Positions 21,041 through 32,490 of a stretch of DNA of 64,000 nt are shown here, piece by piece. The position numbers and the translations under genes were made by a program. The notes under the pieces were generated by a model. That model searched no databases. It saw only the letters and a program-made list of their open reading frames with translations, and was not told the origin of the DNA. The stretch comes from Carya illinoinensis (Eukaryota > Streptophyta > Magnoliopsida > Fagales > Juglandaceae). The stretch lies in the NCBI RefSeq assembly GCF_018687715.1, contig NC_056765.1, forward strand, positions 16,691,001-16,755,000. The letters run 5' to 3'. How positions within the stretch are numbered: position 1 is the stretch's first letter; every line of letters starts with the position of its first letter.

Positions 21041-23478
21041 TGTGACGCCCCCAACTCCCAAGTACGGACACGTGGAAATTGAGGCATCGAGATGATGACA
21101 ACATTGATCACGCATCCTATCGCCAAATGTAAAGTATATATACATGCAACACGTGTACAACAAAACAACGCAGTGGATAATTAAAATCAGTCAACTAAGT
21201 ACCAGAATTGTTAAAATACAAACTCGCTTAAATACAAGCATAACAAAAATGTTACAAATATCCAATAACAACGTCATAAAAATCCAAAATACATAATTAA
21301 AAAGCAGGGAACTAATTCCCAATAAAAGCAAGCAAAAGCCACCAATTTAGTCATTCGACAAAGCTGCTTCCTTGGGTTCAGCCTCTTCGTCATCTGCATC
21401 AAAAGTTATGGTACCAAGAAATGGTATCACAGATAAGTAATAATCCAAACAAAGCACGAGATAAAAATACATTTATGCAATAACAAAATGCATGACCATG
21501 ATACCATATGCATGAGACCCAAAATTATCATTTCCCAAAATTAAGTAATTTTCCACGCAGGTCAAAAATCCCATTTGGCCTAAAAATCCAATACATTAAA
21601 ACATATCCGCCATTTTTTCAGAAATGGCCCAACATAAAATTCATTAATCACATCTCGCTATTTTCTCATAAAATGACCCACATATTCAATTTGAATCCGT
21701 ATGCACCATAATCTCCCCTAAGGACCATCCGCACATCCTTACTCCTTTTACCACACTGTAGATAATGACTATACGTGTGACTTCGTAACTAGCAATGTCC
21801 AGTTCCGTGCCCAGCGTGTTCGTAACCGAGCATCCTCTGGCCTCTACCAGCAGAGGAGCCATAGAGTCGGCATAAAAGCGTTACCATCCAGTCCGATCTC
21901 GTTGTCGCCTAGCGATAACCTAGGGGACGTCACTCAGTATATTCCGCTCCCAAGTGACCAGAGGAACTTCATCTAGATAATGTTCATCTCAACTTGGGGT
22001 CGTGCTACACACGCACCTAAAAATCTATTTTACATATAAAAATCCAGTTTTCATTCTTATTCATAAACATGCATGCAATTATGCAATATAATAACATGAC
22101 ACAAGAATGACCAACAGCCAATAAATCCCAACATCAAGCAATCACACAAACTCTGTTCACCATTCCAACCAACTCTTGACTCCTTGAACTCGGCCCGACA
22201 CAACCAACCAATTTTATAAAATATTTGTTAAAATAAAAATATATTTTAAGGCAATAAAATCTGTAAGTAGAAGCGCACGAACACCCGATTTAACGTCAAA
22301 AGTTAACTCAAAAATAAATTTTTAAAATTTACAATTTTTGGGACCGAAATGGGTTTCGAAAATAAGTAAATTTTAAAGAGATATTTTCGGAATAAAATGT
22401 TGATTTACTGAAATAAAAATCAAGAAGACGACGGCTGGGAAAATGAGGTTCACGGCAAGAGCAAAATAATCAAGAAAACCCAAAGTGAAGCTCACAGCGT
22501 GGGGTCAAAACAGGGGCACGGGTTTGGCTTCAATAGAGCACAAAAAGGGGCCAAACAACTGGAAATGAAAGGGAATAAACCATAAGCTTGAATCACGAAA
22601 ATGCTAGAGGAAACCGAGCATGAAAGTGAGGCCAGAAACAGAGCATGACCCACGGATTCACCTGCAGAAACCAGCAAAAACAGAGGAAAAAATATAAATG
22701 CAAGAGAGAATAGGTAATGCATGGTTTAACAGCAAAAAGAAAAAGAAATTTTGGAGATGAAAATGCAAGCTAATACCCGAATGAAATGGAGGAGGAGTTC
22801 GGCACAGTGGTTGAAGATGAAGCAGAAAATTGTCCAATGTAGGAGAAGAACAGCCGGCGCAACAGGAGAAGAAGAAAATGAGAGAAAACAAAAGAAATGA
22901 AGAGAAGAAGAAGCAAGGAGAAGCAACAGCAGCAGCCAAAATAGAAGAGAAAAAGAACGAAAATAAGGGGAAAAGAAAGGGAAGAAGTGGATAGCGGCGT
23001 AGCGCTAGAGGAGAAAGAAAGTAGAAGTCAAGCCCTGAGGTCTTAAAGCCAAAACGACGCCGTATTGCAAAGGAGAGAGGGCTGGATTTCAAGGCTCACG
23101 GGCTGGGCCGAAAATGAAGGGAATTTTGACCCAAAAACAAAAGAGAAACCACTAAACTAAGCCCAAACCGAAATCAAAGATTTAAAAAAGGAAAAATGCA
23201 CAATAAAATAAATAAAAATCAAATAAAAATAGTAAAACTCACAATTAATAAAATAAAATTTTTAAAAGCCCAAAAATAAAATAAAATAAAGTAAAGCAAA
23301 GAGCAATTTAAATGCAAAATAATAATTAATATCTAGAAAGTATTTTAAAATATTTTGCATAACTTAAAAATCATAAAATAAATCTAACTAATAACACATT
23401 AAATTTAAAACAAGAGAACTATTATTGATAATAAATTAAATAATTATTCATTAAAAATGCACGTAAAAATGGGGTATA
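21041..23478 (-). mobile_element. Solo Gypsy LTR inserted in Copia gag
   Basis: This 2.4-kb segment begins TGTGACGCCCCCAACTCCC, the reverse of the family's LTR terminus, and ends GGGGTATA, close to the expected GGGGTATCACA. No internal Gypsy sequence remains, so it is a solo LTR, slightly eroded at one end. It separates two halves of one gag (HMCK to the right, KKTTTEKLDEM to the left). Its AC- and purine-rich part gives long spurious open frames at 22.5-23.1 kb. I cannot see a clean target duplication. Confidence 0.8.
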
Positions 23479-24777
23479 GCTTGCACATATGAAACTTTTC
23501 CAATTGTTTTTCTAGTACAACCTTTTGATCCTTTAATCTTGATACTTCAACACTAGAAATTTTTAATGCCTCAAAAAGATTGTTTTTCACATTCCCTACA
23601 GCAATAAATCTATTGTACAGTTTCTTGTTGAGTTTCTTTAATTTATTCACTTCTTCACACATATCATTGTATGCTTCCTATAAACTTAATTATTGGTCAG
23701 CATCAATAAGTGATACATCTGAATCACTGTAATCATAACCACGTTTAGATTTTGCTAGAGCAATCTCAGGAAAATCATTCACAATAGTAGAAAAATCTAT
23801 AAAAGATTTTTTATCATTAGATGATAAGCTTGAACTTTCAAAATCTAAACTGTCACTAAGTATGACATTCGACGCTTTTCCTTTACTTTTCTTAAAATTT
23901 TGAAATTCAATTTTATGTTACCATAACCAAAACATTCATAGCACTTTACTTTATCATCATTATCAGATTTTTCTTTATTCCATTTTTCAGAATAATTTTT
24001 CTTTGCAAAAAATTCTTTGACTTTTTTTTTTTCTTTTCACTAGACTTTTTATTAAACGTGAATTTTCTGAACTTTCTTGCTATGAGATCTATATTTTTAT
24101 TGTTAAAATTTTCTTTATTAGAAAAATCATCTTGATCCTCTTTAACTATTTTGAAAGCAATGGAATTACCTTCTCTTATTTGAGGAAGTGATGATTCGTA
24201 CATTTGTAAGGAACCGACTAGTTCTTCAACCTTTATTATATCCAAATACTTACTTTTCTCAATGGCAGTAACCTTAGGCTGAAATCTTTCAGGTAGACAT
24301 CAAAATCTTCCTCACGGCCCTTGAATCCTCCATCTTCTCACCGAGATTAAATCTGGAATTCACAATATCATTCAGTTTATCGTAAAAATCATTAAAACTC
24401 CCATCTTCCAAAATTTTAATCTCTTCAAATTTTGATGTTAGTATCTGCAATTTCAAATTTTTTACTATTCTTGTGCCTTCATGTATAACCTTCAAAATAT
24501 TCCAAACTTCTTTAGCAATCTCAAACATGGAGATTCTTTTAAATTCTTCGGGGGATACCGTCATGAAAATAGCATTAAGTCATTTGCTATTCCAATTGCA
24601 ATTGCTGATTTCATCTTTTGTCCAAACATCTATAGATGTCTCGGGTTTAGTCTATCCTTGTTCAACCAAATGCCATACACGTTCATCTAAAGACTTGAGA
24701 AAAGCCCTCATCCGAACTTTCCAATAAGCATAGTTTTCCCCATCGAAATATGATAAAACATATAATGACGTTGACAT
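23479..24777 (-). pseudogene. Copia gag N-terminal and middle part
   Basis: Translation begins at the ATG at 24,775-24,777 (LSYFDGENYAYWKVRMRAFL, the DUF4219 type start). It continues KRISMFEIAKEVWNILKVIH and FNDFYDKLNDIVNSRFNLGE (UBN2-like gag), and then a degenerate knuckle CYECFGYGNIK near 23,930 with the His replaced by Asn. A coiled-coil-like KLKKLNKKLYNRF segment follows. Several stops and frame changes are present. Confidence 0.75.
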
Positions 24778-24832
24778 GATCTACAAGGGTACAGATCACA
24801 CCCGAATGAGTGAATCACGCTCTGATGCCAAT

Positions 24833-25270
24833 TGAAATTCCCCAAGCACCTCTGTAAAATCACCAAATTGTCTACCAATTTCCTTAAACAAATTGATTAG
24901 ATCTTAATATTATGATTATTAAACGAATCAAATATTTAAAGAAAATAAACAAACTGGAAATAGTTCCAATTGAAGTAGGATTCTGCTGAACGAGGATGTC
25001 TCCTGACGAATTGTTGACATTTCGCGATAACTCTCTTCTGCAGTGATTGATTTTTGTTCGGCTTCTGAAATGGATAAATACAGATCCTGATGCACTTGAT
25101 TTTTATCTAAATGACTTATCTAAAAGACCTCTAAGATTTCTAGACAAACCCAATGTTATTTAAAGATAAAATCGATAATTATTTTACATTCATAAAAAAA
25201 TTACAAATATAATGATAAGATAAACCTTATCATTTAATCATATAATCTTAGCCAACTTTTACCTTTTACA
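24833..25270 (-). repeat. 5' LTR of the gag-only Copia, with internal deletion
   Basis: It ends GGGGAATTTCA immediately before a primer-binding site (TTGGCATCAGAGC, reverse of 24,818-24,832). It is 438 bp against 877 bp for its partner. The missing part lies between two AAATAAACAA-like phrases in the 3' LTR, which suggests deletion through a short direct repeat. Confidence 0.8.
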
Positions 25271-25287
25271 TTTAATATATTGTATCT

Positions 25288-25288
<1 letters not shown>

Positions 25289-25318
<30 letters not shown>

Positions 25319-25320
25319 AA
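25289..25320. repeat. (GA)n microsatellite
   Basis: An interrupted GA repeat lies just outside the Copia target duplication. Confidence 0.85.
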
Positions 25321-26881
25321 TGGAAGTAGTTATGAAGATAGTGAGAAGTTCGTGATGGACCTCAAGACTTTATTCCTAAACATGCTATTCCAGCTGCTAT
25401 ATTGCTTCTCTAAAATCGAGGTTCTGTCCTCTTCCAGAAAACAAGTTTTTAAAACATAGCCAGAGGAGTATATGATGTTGGCATAAGAAACAGGTGAGTG
25501 TAGCCAATCCCGCATTTGTCATGCAAAGCAGTCTTCAGCAAGAAAAGAGGGAATTAAATATATTGAGGAAGAGAGATTCTCAATGTCTTTGCAAGAGAAG
25601 TTCACATTGAAAATAATGACTTAATTACTGCCAAATAACCGGGTGCTAAAGTATTCACGGATTAATATTTTTATCATGGTTTTGTCCGTTTGCTTTTAAA
25701 CATGTTTTCATCCCTTTGGAGAGAGGATCTCTACTTCTGAAGTGAAAGATGACATCAATCTTTCAGAGAGGAAATCTGGGACCGTACAGTCCAGATGAGA
25801 TGCTTTGGGCATTCAAATCGGGCCTTAATCTTATCTAAGAGGAACTTTGCAATTGGTTATTTAATAACTGTGATTATATATAATTTATTTGTTGTACTTC
25901 AAAAGCAAGTCAAACAGCCCCTGTAAAAACAAAGAAACTATTACTTGTATGTTGGCACGTTGCAGCTTGGACTAAACTTATGGATTCTTTGCTCGTAAAA
26001 GTTATACTTTAGTCGTCCACTTTTTTTGGGAGTAAATATAGATGCAAAAGAGAATATTGCAAAGAGCCTCTTAGTAATTTACTGAGCATACATACTTCTT
26101 TACGAATACTGTTTTGTTGAATTATGACATCCTGGGTTTTATTTGACTTAATTATAGGAGCATTTTTCAGTTTCTATTCGTGAGATAAAAATTTCTTATG
26201 TACCAGTAACTTCATATCTCCCTCTTCCTTTTCAAGTTCTCTTTGATTCCCTTAAATTAACAAAGATTTAGAGAGAGAGAAGAAAGAGAGATTGAATATT
26301 TGGGAGAGAGATTCGGTTTTCAACCATGTTGGTGGTTGGCACTGCTCTGTTTGGGGTGCTCTGGAAAAGGAAAGGGAAAGAGATTGAGGAGCAGAGGAAG
26401 TGAAGGTATAATAAATTTAAATTAAAAAATAAATAAAAGAAGTGGCTCTACGACACAGGGACCCAACTGGGGTGCCTACAAGTACAAAAAAAATTTTAAT
26501 GTATTTTTTTAATATTTTTAAATATTTTTTATAAATAAAAAAATCTCAAAATCATTAAAAACATCAAGTAAAAAAATAAAAAATATTTATTTTTTTATTT
26601 TTTTTCTTAGTTCAAACTAAACTACCCTAGCAATTGAAAGAAATATAAATTACAAGTAGAAAATAGAGTCTTGGTGACTACACTAATTCCAACAAACACT
26701 GTCACTGAAAGCACTGAAAGTAAACAATTTAAACTTCATACAGATTCATCAGTTCAACAGAAAGGGAACTAACACTCGATTCTGGCTGATATGCCAATCA
26801 TCCAAGGGAGTCCAGCACACATAAAACATCTTTTTTTACATACCAGATATTGCACTGTGGATCAGTCAGTTATATTAACCT
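25321..26881. other. Intergenic stretch downstream of the ankyrin-PGG gene
   Basis: No gene is supported. The 3' untranslated region and polyadenylation signals of the neighbouring minus-strand gene must fall in the right part of it. A run of T/A homopolymers at 26,490-26,610 is MITE-like, but I could not define its ends. Confidence 0.45.
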
Positions 26882-27475
26882 TCAATTCCTATCAAAGATT
26901 CCTCGCCCGTAGGTTGACCTGATCATGCCTACAAGAAGGCCAAACATCAGCTGAATGAAGAGGGTGGCTATAGTGAAGGCCAAACAACTGAAAGCGTATA
27001 CAGTCCTTGATTGCTTATGTAGCTCGATTAAAATGTCAATTAAAAAGACTGCCAGCATGGTCGTAATAGCGCAGAAGAGGCAGATGAGGCCTATTATCAT
27101 CTGCCTCGGCAATTTCTCAAGAAAATCATCTTCTGAATAGCGTGATGTGAGGATTCCCAAAAACATCAAGACTGAAACTGTGGAAAAACCAAGGGATATG
27201 CCATCACATATCATAAAGAACTCAACCCTATTGTCTTTTGTGGAAATTGGCAAGCCGTTTTTATCGTTGTCACGACCTGGAATGGTAAAGGCAGCTGCAA
27301 ATATAATGGTAACAATGAAAGCAGCCACCACAGTGCATGAAGTTGCTGTATCCTTCATCCATTTCTCTCCCCTTTCCATCAAGTTCTCATGGTTCTTTGT
27401 GAACAATTGTCGGGGAGTTAAACCATCTTTGTTGGTACTTTCCTTAGCCTTGGGATGGACCATTTTCTCTACCTC
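26882..27475 (-). CDS. Ankyrin-PGG (ACD6/ITN1-like) membrane protein, last exon
   Basis: This is the 3' exon of a plant ankyrin-repeat membrane protein whose relatives act in immune or salt/ABA signalling at membranes. It encodes 197 residues plus a stop. EVEKMV and TPRQLFTKNHENLM lead into the PGG domain (GEKWMKDTATSCTVVAAF, ending TIPGR where the family usually has PGG). Four hydrophobic segments follow at about exon residues 46-68, 88-110, 123-146 and 156-180. The acceptor is ATGCAG|GAGG at 27,475/27,476, phase 0. It joins the WFK end of the exon at 33,359, giving the family-typical LQWFKEVEKMV. The frame is intact, so the gene may be functional. Confidence 0.88.
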   Translation of the reverse strand, partial: EVEKMVHPKAKESTNKDGLTPRQLFTKNHENLMERGEKWMKDTATSCTVVAAFIVTIIFAAAFTIPGRDNDKNGLPISTKDNRVEFFMICDGISLGFSTVSVLMFLGILTSRYSEDDFLEKLPRQMIIGLICLFCAITTMLAVFLIDILIELHKQSRTVYAFSCLAFTIATLFIQLMFGLLVGMIRSTYGRGIFDRN

Positions 27476-27864
27476 CTGCATTTCTTAGCTAGAAAGAAAA
27501 TGTTAGATCAAGAATGCAACCAAAACCATTTACTCGGATATAAAGTATTCTAGAAGACTTCAAATCTAACCTTACACAGAAGAAAGAGTTAACATAATAG
27601 ATCAATGCTTCCAAGTTATGATTAATCTACCACGTCCATGTTAAAATCGTCAGCTCCAATATTGAATATTATATAGTCCTAGATATATATTTTAGATATG
27701 TACGAGGATAGAGAAAAAGACTGCAACTGATCTACAAGATCAGCCCTTATCCCGACTCAGCCTTCTACGACCTGATCAAGATCCAAAGAAAGAAATGGTC
27801 CCGCAACATTTTTTTTCATGCTTTTTACCTGATATAATATCTTTCAAGATCCGTAAATGCAACA

Positions 27865-27924
27865 TGACAAGATTTAGAGACACACAAGTGAGAACTCCCC
27901 AGCATAAGTTTGTTGTAGGATGAA
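27865..27924 (-). repeat. 3' LTR remnant of the intronic Copia
   Basis: Only the final 60 bp remain. TGACAAGATTTAGAGACACA on the plus strand parallels the inner end of the 5' LTR at 31,321. Confidence 0.85.
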
Positions 27925-28760
27925 GGATGTTAACTGCATATTTTGTTTGACTAAGGAATAAACCAGCGGAAGTAGATTGAACCTCAATGCCTAAGAAATA
28001 ATGAAGGGCCCCTATATCCTTCATAGCAAATTCATTACTAAGACGAGCAAGAAAATTGTAAGAAGCTGAGAGTTGCTGCCAGTAGCAACTATGTCATCAA
28101 CATAAAGGAGAAGATAAATGGTGCCAGCAGATGTGTGATACACAAATAAGGAGGAGTCAACTCGGCTAGGAACAAAACCAAATTTAATCAAAAAAGTACT
28201 GAACCGCTGGAACCAAGCACAGGGTGCTTGTATAAGACCATAAAGAGCACGATGAAGATGAAAAACATGATGAGGAAAGCGTGGATCAATATATCCAGGA
28301 GGTTGATCCATATAAACTTTCTCACTGAGAGTGCAATGAAGAAAAGCATTCTTAACATGTAGTTGATACAATGGCCAACCTGCAGAGATGGCAAGGGAAA
28401 GAATTAGACGCATGGTGTTAGCTTTCACAACAGGGCTAAAGGTTTGATCATAATCAAAACTAGGAAGTTGGGTGTAGCCTTTAGCAACAAATCGCGCTTT
28501 ATAGTGCTCAACAAAGCCATCTAGAAGAAGCTTGGTTTGAAAGACCCAACGACAGCCAACAACATTTGTGTTATGTTGGCTAGGAACAAAGGACCAAGTA
28601 TGATTAGAGTGCAAGGCTTGAATTTCTTCATCCATAGACGAAACCCACTTAGAATGTTTAGAAACAGATTTAAAGCCACGAGGTTCCTTCAATGCAATTA
28701 AGGATTGAAAGAAGGATGTTTGAGGCAAACTGGTGACACTGTGATATGCTTTGGGCTTGG
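27925..28760 (-). pseudogene. Copia reverse transcriptase, C-terminally truncated
   Basis: RT copies the element RNA into DNA. The frame shows WVFQTKLLLDGFVEHYKARF, VAKGYTQLPSFDYDQTFSPV, QLHVKNAFLHC (normally L-D-V-K-N, so the first catalytic Asp is His here), LYGLIQAPCAWFQRF and the YVDD box in [14 protein letters not shown] frame change follows, then [16 protein letters not shown] and SQTKYAVNI, where the deletion into the LTR begins. RNase H is missing. Confidence 0.85.
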
Positions 28761-29960
28761 AAATTCCAGACTTTGACTAAGTGGTCATGGGATGAGTATT
28801 GCAAGAAGAAGAGAAATCAGGTGCATGAGATAGTGGCAGTGGAGCTAAAATTGCAGCAAGTGCAGAAATGGCAGGAGCATTCTGTGTTGAAGAAACTAAT
28901 GTAGAAGGCAGGATATGTGGAATCAACAACACATGAGGCGCAAGGAGTAATAGCAGGTGATGATTGTAAACCTGCAGAAGAAAAAGAAGAACTACTAGAA
29001 GAATATGATGGCAGAGAGTGAGAAGTATTAGGAAAAATTAGAAAATTATTTAAGGAATTGGGAGAGTCCGAACTAGCTCTTGCAAAAGGGAAGATAGTTT
29101 CATCAAATACAACATGACGAGAGACAAAAACACATTGAGTTTGATGATCCAAATAGCACAAACCTTTATGTATGGAATTGTACCCTACAAAAACACATGG
29201 AGTGGACCTAGGAGCAAGCTTGTGTGAATGATGAAGATAAGGATAACACAAGCAACCAAATGTGCGAAACAAAGTGTAGGAGGGTGACATACCATATAAC
29301 ACAGCAAAGGGTGATTGACCTTGGAGGTAGATTGATGGTATACATAGCTCCAGAGAAGGCAATAACCCAAAGGGAGGTAGGTGCATGAGCATGAAAAAGA
29401 AGAGTGAGATGAATAGTGAGACCTGTCTCAGTTACATGGCGATGTTTGCGTTCAGCACGTCTGTTTTAAGCCAGAGTATAAGGACAACTGAAGCGATGCT
29501 TAATGCCAAAAGAGGACAAGTATTGCCGAAACTTATGCTTAGTAAATTATGTGCCACCAACACTTTGGAAGGTTTTGAGTTTGTGAGAAAATTGATTTTG
29601 AATAAGATTATGAAATTTTACAAAGATATGAAAGAAATCAGATTTTTGCCGAAGTGGATAGAACCGTGTAAAGTGAGAATGATCATCCACAAAAATAACA
29701 TAATAGTGAAAACCAAAAGAAGAAGTAGTGGGAGAGGGTCCCCATAGATCACAATGAAGTAATTCAAAAGACAAACGGTGACTTTTGCCTAATTGGCAAC
29801 TATTACATAAATTGGAAGATAACATAGAGGAAGAAACAGAAATGACACCATCTTTGTTAAGAGTTTCAATAGTGTGAGTAGCTGTATGACCTAAACGAGC
29901 ATGTCAAATATCAAAGGAAGCATGAAGACTGGGGGCATGCAAGGAGGTGAGAAGGGCACG
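28761..29960 (-). pseudogene. Copia integrase and spacer
   Basis: The minus strand carries HARLGHTATHTIETLNKDGV and CNSCQLGKSHRLSFE (HHCC). It continues DLWGPSPTTSSFGFHYYVIF and VDDHSHFTRFYPLRQKSDFF (first catalytic Asp region), then AERKHRHVTETGLT (catalytic Glu region) and FGCLCYPYLHHSHKLAPRST. Frames change several times. A serine-rich spacer leads to RT. Confidence 0.8.
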
Positions 29961-30470
29961 ATGAGCATGATGAAGAACATAGAGACCATGCTTTAGACTA
30001 TCGGTTCCCAACACCAATGTCGTTTGAAGGTCCTATATAGTAAATCCAAAACCAAAAAATGTAATTGAGCAGTTACTATTAGAAGTTAACTTGCTAATGG
30101 AAATTAAGTTCTTGGTGCGAGAGGTAACAACAAGGACATCTTTGAAACTAAGAGAGCCAAAGGGAGAGTTATGAGAGAGGGAACCTGTATGTGTTATATG
30201 AAGAGAAGCACCATTGCCAACTACCACTTGATCTGAGCCTGAATAAGGAGAAACACTAGATAACTGATTTGCATCATTGGTCATATGAGAAGAAGCACCA
30301 TTATTAGTATACCAGTCAAAATCTAGACAATCTTGCAGTGAACAAGAGGAGAAGGCTTCAGCTACATTAGCAGTTTGGGAATGCTCATATCGATCCCAAC
30401 AAATAGAAGCAACATGGCCAAGTTTGCCACAAATCTGATAGGTGGGTCGAGATGAGGGTGGTGGGCGAGA
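29961..30470 (-). pseudogene. Copia zinc knuckle, protease and gag-pre-integrase
   Basis: The minus strand reads QICGKLGHVASICWD (a zinc knuckle lacking its first Cys), then DFDWYTNNGASSHMTND, where the protease motif is normally D-S-G-A; here the catalytic Asp is Asn. VVVGNGASLHITHTGSLS and LVVTSRTKNLISISKLTSNS follow as in typical Copia protease. A stop lies before the pre-integrase block. Confidence 0.8.
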
Positions 30471-31260
30471 TGCAAAGTGTTGAGGCTAAGAGTTGCTGTG
30501 GGAGTTGGTGGATGAAGTTCCACAACCACGTCTAGAGCGACCATCACCACGACCATGACGAGCACCATGAGAGGGCTGCCTAGCTCATCGATGAGCAATA
30601 AAGCCAGTGAGGTGTTCTGCTTGGGAATTAAGAGACTTAACAAATAAATCATGACTTTGAGCTTTTGGCACAAGATCCTTCAATAGGGGTAGTGCTGTTT
30701 GAGACATTATAGTGGTGGAAAATGAAGAGAATTCAACCCCTAACTTCATCTTTGGCCAGTAGTCACCTTATCAGTTCCATCAACAAGATGACCCATAGCA
30801 TGAAGTTGATCACACAAATTTTTGAAAACTCGGGAATAATCACCTATGCTATGAGTGCCTTTCTTCATCCATTGAAGTTAATCCTTCAATTGAATCTCTC
30901 GAGTTTTGAACTTATGAGAGAAAGAGGCTTCAAGTGTCTGCCAGGCATCAAAGGCAGATGTTAAGCCTAAGACTTCAGTCATGGCTTCTTCCGTGAGTGA
31001 AGAAAAAATTAGGTTGAGAATGAGTTGACTAGTTTGATGCCAAGTAGAATACTGAGGGTTTGGGATGGATTTATTATTGTCATCTATAACAGTGGGTGGT
31101 GGGGAAGGATTAGAACCATCAACATACCCGAGTAAATTTTGACTGGTAAGGAGAGGTAAAAACTGGCTCTTCCAAAGCAAATAATTGGTGGAGCTGAGTT
31201 TGATGGTTAACATATGAACCATCATGTTAAATGGCAAGGGAGAAGGGGAGGGTAACTAAG
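30471..31260 (-). pseudogene. Copia gag
   Basis: The N-terminal part (30,878-31,237) contains IKLSSTNYLLWKSQFLPLLT, LLGYVDGSNPSPPP and FDAWQTLEASFSHKF, the usual Copia gag architecture. The downstream part is frameshifted and ends in low-complexity Gly/Arg-type sequence before the knuckle. Confidence 0.8.
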
Positions 31261-31320
31261 ACTCCATAGGAAAAAAAAAAAAAAGAGATGGACGCAAGTC
31301 CTAGGTATTCTCTGATACCA

Positions 31321-31584
31321 TGACAAGATTTTGAGGCACACAAGTAAGAACTCCTAATCATACATTTGCTGTAGGATGAAAACTTTATTTATATTATAAA
31401 TTGTAATAATTATAATCAAGAGACTTAATGACAGAATATTCTAAAGCAATCAAAAAGGGATATACAAAGATATTTATTTGTTTCCTTCTTAAGTATTCTT
31501 GCTGCATTGACTTGAGGATGATGTGCTTGATTTGCTGCAAGGTTTCATAACAGAGGTTTCCATAGCAGAGGGACTAACTTAACA
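31321..31584 (-). repeat. 5' LTR of the intronic Copia
   Basis: This 264-bp LTR starts TGTTAAGTTAGTCCC on the minus strand, next to the CAACA target duplication. It ends AAATCTTGTCA before the primer-binding site TGGTATCAGAG. Confidence 0.88.
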
Positions 31585-32324
31585 CAACAGCATTGCTACG
31601 CCAATGTGGAAGTTATTTAACTGATAGTAACTTTCTCATGGCCAGGTAGACACACATGGGTTATGTGGTAATCCTTTAATAATATTTTCCACTTGTCCAC
31701 AATTGTTGCTATGTCCATTAACATGCTCCGTGAGACCTTATTATATATTGCCTTGAGATAGCATGCTAAAGTAACAACAGGCAGTCTTCATCTCATGATA
31801 TAATTTCATTTATTAATCCATTAGGACTCACATAGCGACGGAATTGGGAACCATCCATTCACTCATTCATATGATCGTCTATATTAAGATTCAAACACCA
31901 TAGGAATCTTAATAGTTGCTAAAGGTTTTGTAATGGAGATACTTGTAAGTTATCTTCACATAATAAAATGGTTTCTTATGCATAGGTTGCCCTATTGTAT
32001 GTTACTTTTAAAGAGTGTAGGGTTTGATCATGACTTTATCATCAAATTCGTGTCTCTTGATTATTCACTATTTTCTTGAATTTGTTGGTGGTACGCGTTA
32101 TCGATCATTCCTGAATACACATTTAGTCTTAAGTGTTCTATATATAAATTTTCTTTTTTGAATTAAATTAATCCTTAATAATTCTTGAATATTTCATTGA
32201 TTGTATCGCACACATATACACATCCTCTAAGTGTCGTATAAGGTGTAAATATGATTTTTCACTCTGCATCTATATATCTATGTGGTAAGGAAGCTCATCT
32301 GTGGTTTAGTCACTCCTTTTGAGG

Positions 32325-32490
32325 AAGCTATAGGTATGGCGATAAAGTAAACTCACAAATTGATGTTGGCTAGTACGTTAGATTGTAAAGTTACTTTTAT
32401 TGTAAAATAGAACTAACGTATAATATGAAATCACGTCAATTGTCGAGTTTACTTTTATAAAATTCCTTTGTGGCTATAACACTTTTCTTA
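32325..32490. mobile_element. MITE-like element in the intron
   Basis: The plus strand has TAACGTATAATATGAAATCA, CGTCAATTGTCGAGTTTACT and CTTTGTGGCTATAACACTTT. I recall this pattern from short Fagales MITEs. Ends are approximate and it is non-coding. Confidence 0.4.

Larger units (their letters stand above)
17565..25270 (-). mobile_element. Gag-only Copia element with nested solo LTR
   Basis: Two related LTRs (17,565-18,441 and 24,833-25,270) are flanked by TTTAA on both sides (17,560-17,564 and 25,271-25,275). The element reads on the minus strand: primer-binding site, broken gag, long non-coding interior, then a polypurine tract (CCAAAGGGGGAGAT). Only gag is recognisable; protease, integrase, RT and RNase H are absent. 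A Gypsy LTR (21,041-23,478) sits inside gag. Confidence 0.85.
27865..31584 (-). mobile_element. Copia retrotransposon inside the intron
   Basis: Flanked by CAACA on both sides (27,860-27,864 and 31,585-31,589), it lies in the same orientation as the host gene. It has a complete 264-bp 5' LTR, a primer-binding site, gag, protease, integrase and most of RT. A deletion then joins the RT C-terminal region to the last 60 bp of the 3' LTR, removing RNase H. Multiple stops show it is inactive. Confidence 0.9.

Noticed and set aside
22492..23092. Hydrophobic Phe/Ser/Leu-rich open frames
   Set aside because: They are inside the solo Gypsy LTR and caused by a purine-rich strand. They lack a recognisable domain and conservation in the sister LTRs.
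25330..25515. 61-codon minus-strand frame downstream of the ankyrin-PGG gene
   Set aside because: It has some protein-like character but no recognised family, splice sites or start context. Not enough to call.
26955..27488. Two plus-strand open frames of 61 and 113 codons opposite the PGG exon
   Set aside because: They are antisense shadows of a well-supported exon with conserved splice sites and family motifs.
29385..29747. Plus-strand open frame of 120 codons
   Set aside because: It is the antisense of the Copia integrase region and has no domain of its own.
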